From Cladorhizidae sp. MBARI D1340-BT2 (lineage: Eukaryota; Porifera; Demospongiae; Poecilosclerida; Cladorhizidae): a stretch of DNA of 64,000 nt. Shown piece by piece: positions 61,095 through 64,000 of this stretch (within the stretch, counting starts at the first letter, position 1; the number at the start of each line of letters is the position of its first letter). Location: positions 23,872,162 through 23,936,161 of the forward strand of contig JAQNBH010000014.1 in the NCBI GenBank assembly GCA_028752905.1, in the 5' to 3' direction. Under the pieces are notes generated by a model. The model saw only the letters and a program-made list of their open reading frames with translations. It was not told the DNA's origin and did no database searches. Position numbers and translations under genes: made by a program.

Positions 61095-61371
61095 TACCTG
61101 TCAAGTGCATATATATATATATAGTGTTTATACCTGTCAAGTGCATATATATATATATAGTGTTTATACCTGTCAAGTGCATATAATATATATATATATA
61201 TAGTGGTAATACCTGTCAAGTGCATATATATATATATATAGCGTTAATACCTGTCAAGTGCATATATATATATAGTGTTTAACCTGTCAAGTGCATATAT
61301 ATATATAGTGGTAATACCTGTCAAGTGCATATATATATATATTGTTAATACCTGTCAAGTGCATATATATA
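61095..61371. repeat. ~35-bp TACCTGTCAAGTGCATATAT minisatellite
   Basis: Eight copies of TACCTGTCAAGTGCA followed by a TA run of variable length and TAGTGTTTA/TAGTGGTAA. Confidence 0.9.
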
Positions 61372-61492
61372 TACATACATATATATATATATATACATAC
61401 ATATACATACATATATACATATATATATATGTATGTACATATATACATACATATATATATACATACATATATATGTATGTATATATATAGTG
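61372..61492. repeat. TA/CATA microsatellite
   Basis: Long ATATATACATACATAT tract continuing from the last unit of the previous minisatellite. Confidence 0.9.
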
Positions 61493-61556
61493 TGTGTGTA
61501 GGAAAAAATTATATGCTGTTTGTATTTCTGAGTAATGCAGTGCAATGTCACAATAG

Positions 61557-61785
61557 AGCCATCCAAATAATTGGGGGTAGCAAATGGCATCCAAATAATT
61601 GGGGGTACAATACCATGCAAATGGCATCCTAATAATTGGGGGTACAATACCATGCAAATGGCATCCTAATAATTGGGGGTACAATACCATGCAAATGGCA
61701 ACAATGCAATAGAATCATCCAAATAATTGGGGGTACAATACCATGCAAATGGCAACAATGCCATCCAAATAATTGGGGAGATGGC
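61557..61785. repeat. 37-bp AATAATTGGGGGTACAATAC minisatellite
   Basis: About six copies, some shortened, of AATAATTGGGGGTACAATAC plus CATGCAAATGGCATCCT. The interval 61786-62010 to the next array holds no recognised gene. Confidence 0.85.
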
Positions 61786-62014
61786 ATTTGATTGTTTTGT
61801 AATTAGTGCAAGTGTGCATCATTCAGAGTTATCTTCTTCATCTCATGCTTCAGGCTATTTCATCAGTGAGGCAAACTTCAAGTCAGGTTCTAGCTTGTCT
61901 AGTGGCCTCATACTATGTGGGTAGTTACCATGCAGGACCTCTTTTAAGTTGGACACTTCGGGAGAGCTTGTAAGCTCATAACCAGTTAGGTAGCAAGCTT
62001 ATGTAATAGACGAC

Positions 62015-64000
62015 TCTTGGCTTAAGTTTGAAACCTTAGCCCAAGCCAAGGTTTGGTGGTTTAGCCCTTAGCTTGGGCCAAGGCTTGGTAGCTTAGTCTT
62101 TGGCTCAGGCTAAGGCTTGGTGGCTTAGTCTTTATCTTGGGCTAAGGTTGGTGGCTTAGTCTTTAGCTTGGGCTAAGGCTTGGTGGCTTAGTCTTTAGCT
62201 TGGGCTGGCTTAGTCTTTGGCTCAGGCTAAGGCTTGGTGGCTTAGTCTTTGGCTCAGGCTAAGGCTTGGTGGCTTAGTCTTTAGCTCAGGCTAAGGCTTG
62301 GTGGCTTAGCCATTATCTTGGGCTAAGGTTGGTGGCTTAGTCCTTAGCTTGGGCCAAGGCTTGGTGGCTTAGTCTTTAGCTTGGGCTAAGGCTTGGTGGC
62401 TTAGTCTTTAGCTTGGACTAAGCTTGGTGGCTTAGTCTTTGGCTCAGGCTAAGGCTTGGTGGCTTAGTCTTTGGCTCAGGCTCAGGCTTGGCGACTTAGT
62501 CTTTAGCTCAGGCTCAGGCTTGGTGGCTTAGCCATTATCTTGGGCTAAGGCTTGGTGGCTTAGTCTTTAGCTCAGGCTAAGGCTTGGTGGCTTAGTCTTT
62601 AGCTTGGACTAAGGCTTGGTGGCTTAGTCTTTAGCTCAGGCTAAGGCTTGGTGGCTTAGTCTTTAGCTTGGGCTAAGGCTTAGTCTTTGGCTCAGGCTAA
62701 GGCTTGGTGGCTTAGTCTTTGGCTCAGGCTAAGGCTTGGTGGCTTAGTCTTTAGCTTGGGCTAAGGCTTAGTCTTTGGCTCAGGCTAAGGCTTGGTGGCT
62801 TAGTCCTTAGCTTGGGCTAAGGCTTCTTGGCTTAGTCTTTAGCTTGGGCTAAGGCTTCTTGGCTTAGTCTTTAGCTTGGGCTAAGGCTTGGTGGCTTAGT
62901 CTTTAGCTTGGGCTAAGGCTTGGTGGCTTAGTCTTTAGCTAAGGCTTGGTGGCTTAGTCTTTAGCTTGGGCTAAGGCTTCTTGGCTTAGTCTTTGGCTCA
63001 GGCTAAGGCTTGGTGGCTTAGTCCTTAGCTTGGGCTAAGGCTCCTTGGCTTAGTCTTTGGCTCAGGCTAAGGCTTGGTGGCTTAGTCTTTGGCTCAGGCT
63101 AAGGCTTGGTGGCTTAGTCTTTAGCTTGGGCTAAGGCTTGGTGGCTTAGTCTTTAGCTTCTGCTAAGGCTTGGTGGCTTAGTCTTTATCTTGGGCTAAGG
63201 CTTGGTGGCTTAGTCTTTAGCTTGGGCTAAGGCTTGGTGGCTTAGTCTTTAGCTTAGGCTAAGGCTTGGTGGCTTAGTCTTTAGCTTGGGCTAAGGCTTG
63301 GTGGCTTAGTCCTTAGCTTGGGCTAAGGCTTGGTGGCTTAGTCTTTAGCTTGGGCTAAGGCTTCTTGGCTTAGTCTTTGGCTTGGGCTAAGGCTTGGTGG
63401 CTTAGTCTTTGGCTCAGGCTAAGGCTTGGTGGCTTAGTCTTTGGCTCAGGCTAAGGCTTGGTGGCTTAGTCTTTGGCTCAGGCTAAGGCTTGGTGGCTTA
63501 GTCTTTGGCTCAGGCTAAGGCTTGGTGGCTTAATCTTTAGCTTGGGCTAAGGCTTGGTGGCTTAGTCTTTAGCTTGGGCTAAGGCTTGGTGGCTTAGTCT
63601 TTAGCTTGGGCTAAGGCTTGGTGGCTTAGTCTTTAGCTTGGGCTAAGGCTTGGTGGCTTAGTCTTTAGCTTGGGCTAAGGTTGGTGGCTTAGTCCTTAGA
63701 TTGGACTAAGGCTTGGTGGCTTAGTCTTTAGCTTGGGCTAAGGCTTGGTGGCTTAGTCTTTAGCTTGGGCTAAGGCTTGGTGGCTTAGTCCTTAGCTTGT
63801 GCTAAGGCTTGGTGGCTTAGTCCTTAGCTTGGACTAAGCCTCAAAGGCTTGGTGGCATAGTCCATAACTCGGGCTAAGGCTTGGTGACTTAGTCTTTAGC
63901 TTGGGCTAAGGCTTGGTGACTTAGTCTTTGGCTCAGGCTAAGGCTTGGTGGCTTAGTCTTTAGCTTGGGCTAAGGCTTGGTGGCTTAGTCTTTAGCTTGG
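62015..64000. repeat. 32-bp GGCTTAGT satellite, running off the window
   Basis: About 60 copies of a 32-bp unit (AAGGCTTGGTGGCTTAGTCT, TTAGCTTGGGCT) up to the last base. Two unit types alternate irregularly: TTTAGCTTGGGCTAAGG and TTTGGCTCAGGCTAAGG. Shortened units (for example TTAGCTAAGGC, CTAAGGTTGG) also occur. Confidence 0.95.

Noticed and set aside
61275..61690. Tyr/Ile/His-rich frames as membrane peptides
   Set aside because: Products of TA/CATA repeats and 37-bp minisatellite units.

Overview
This window looks like eukaryotic, probably metazoan, nuclear DNA. It is AT-rich, with very short spliceosomal introns (about 64 and 71 nt where they can be read), cathepsin-type exons, a short secreted cysteine-rich gene with a TATA box, and many decayed DNA transposons and Ty3/Gypsy elements. 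A demosponge is my best guess, from the short introns and the types of transposase relic, but I cannot prove it. There are no bacterial operons, rRNA or CRISPR arrays, and I saw no tRNA gene.

Layout. Positions 1-2700: two near-identical last exons of a papain-family (cathepsin L-like) protease. Positions 2697-6205: a minisatellite split by a 3.1-kb internally deleted Ty3/Gypsy LTR retrotransposon on the minus strand. Positions 7140-8260: a broken hAT-type transposase. Positions 8.4-15.1 kb: mostly noncoding, with dispersed repeats and a gene relic. Positions 15173-15769: an intact single-exon secreted cysteine-rich protein gene (minus), the best intact gene here. Positions 16502-34180: a 17.7-kb satellite of 36-bp units, four of whose six frames lack stops, so it produces giant meaningless ORFs. 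Positions 37420-41993: a paralogue of the secreted-protein gene, split by a 4.15-kb Mutator-like element that itself carries a 1.04-kb pogo/Tigger-like element. Inside the Mutator transposase is a small inverted segment bounded by inverted repeats. Positions 43.3-45.1 kb: a second broken hAT transposase, with a BED-like N-terminus. Positions 45839-46263: the last exon of a Gln-rich gene (minus). Positions 46.8-48.75 kb: a Ty3/Gypsy gag-protease relic cut off by the next array. Positions 48764-59890: an 11.1-kb satellite of 49-bp units. Positions 60.1-64 kb: minisatellites of 25, about 35, 37 and 32 bp, the last running off the window.

Nearly half of the window is tandem repeat, and both long satellites carry higher-order duplications that can be dated relative to each other by shared unit variants. 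The genes do not form a pathway. The window is best read as a repeat-rich, possibly subtelomeric or pericentromeric, region with a small secreted-protein gene family and a stack of dead mobile elements. I found no convincing new multi-gene system. The most unusual structures are the four-frame-open satellite, the three-level nested insertion, and the snap-back inversion inside the Mutator transposase.
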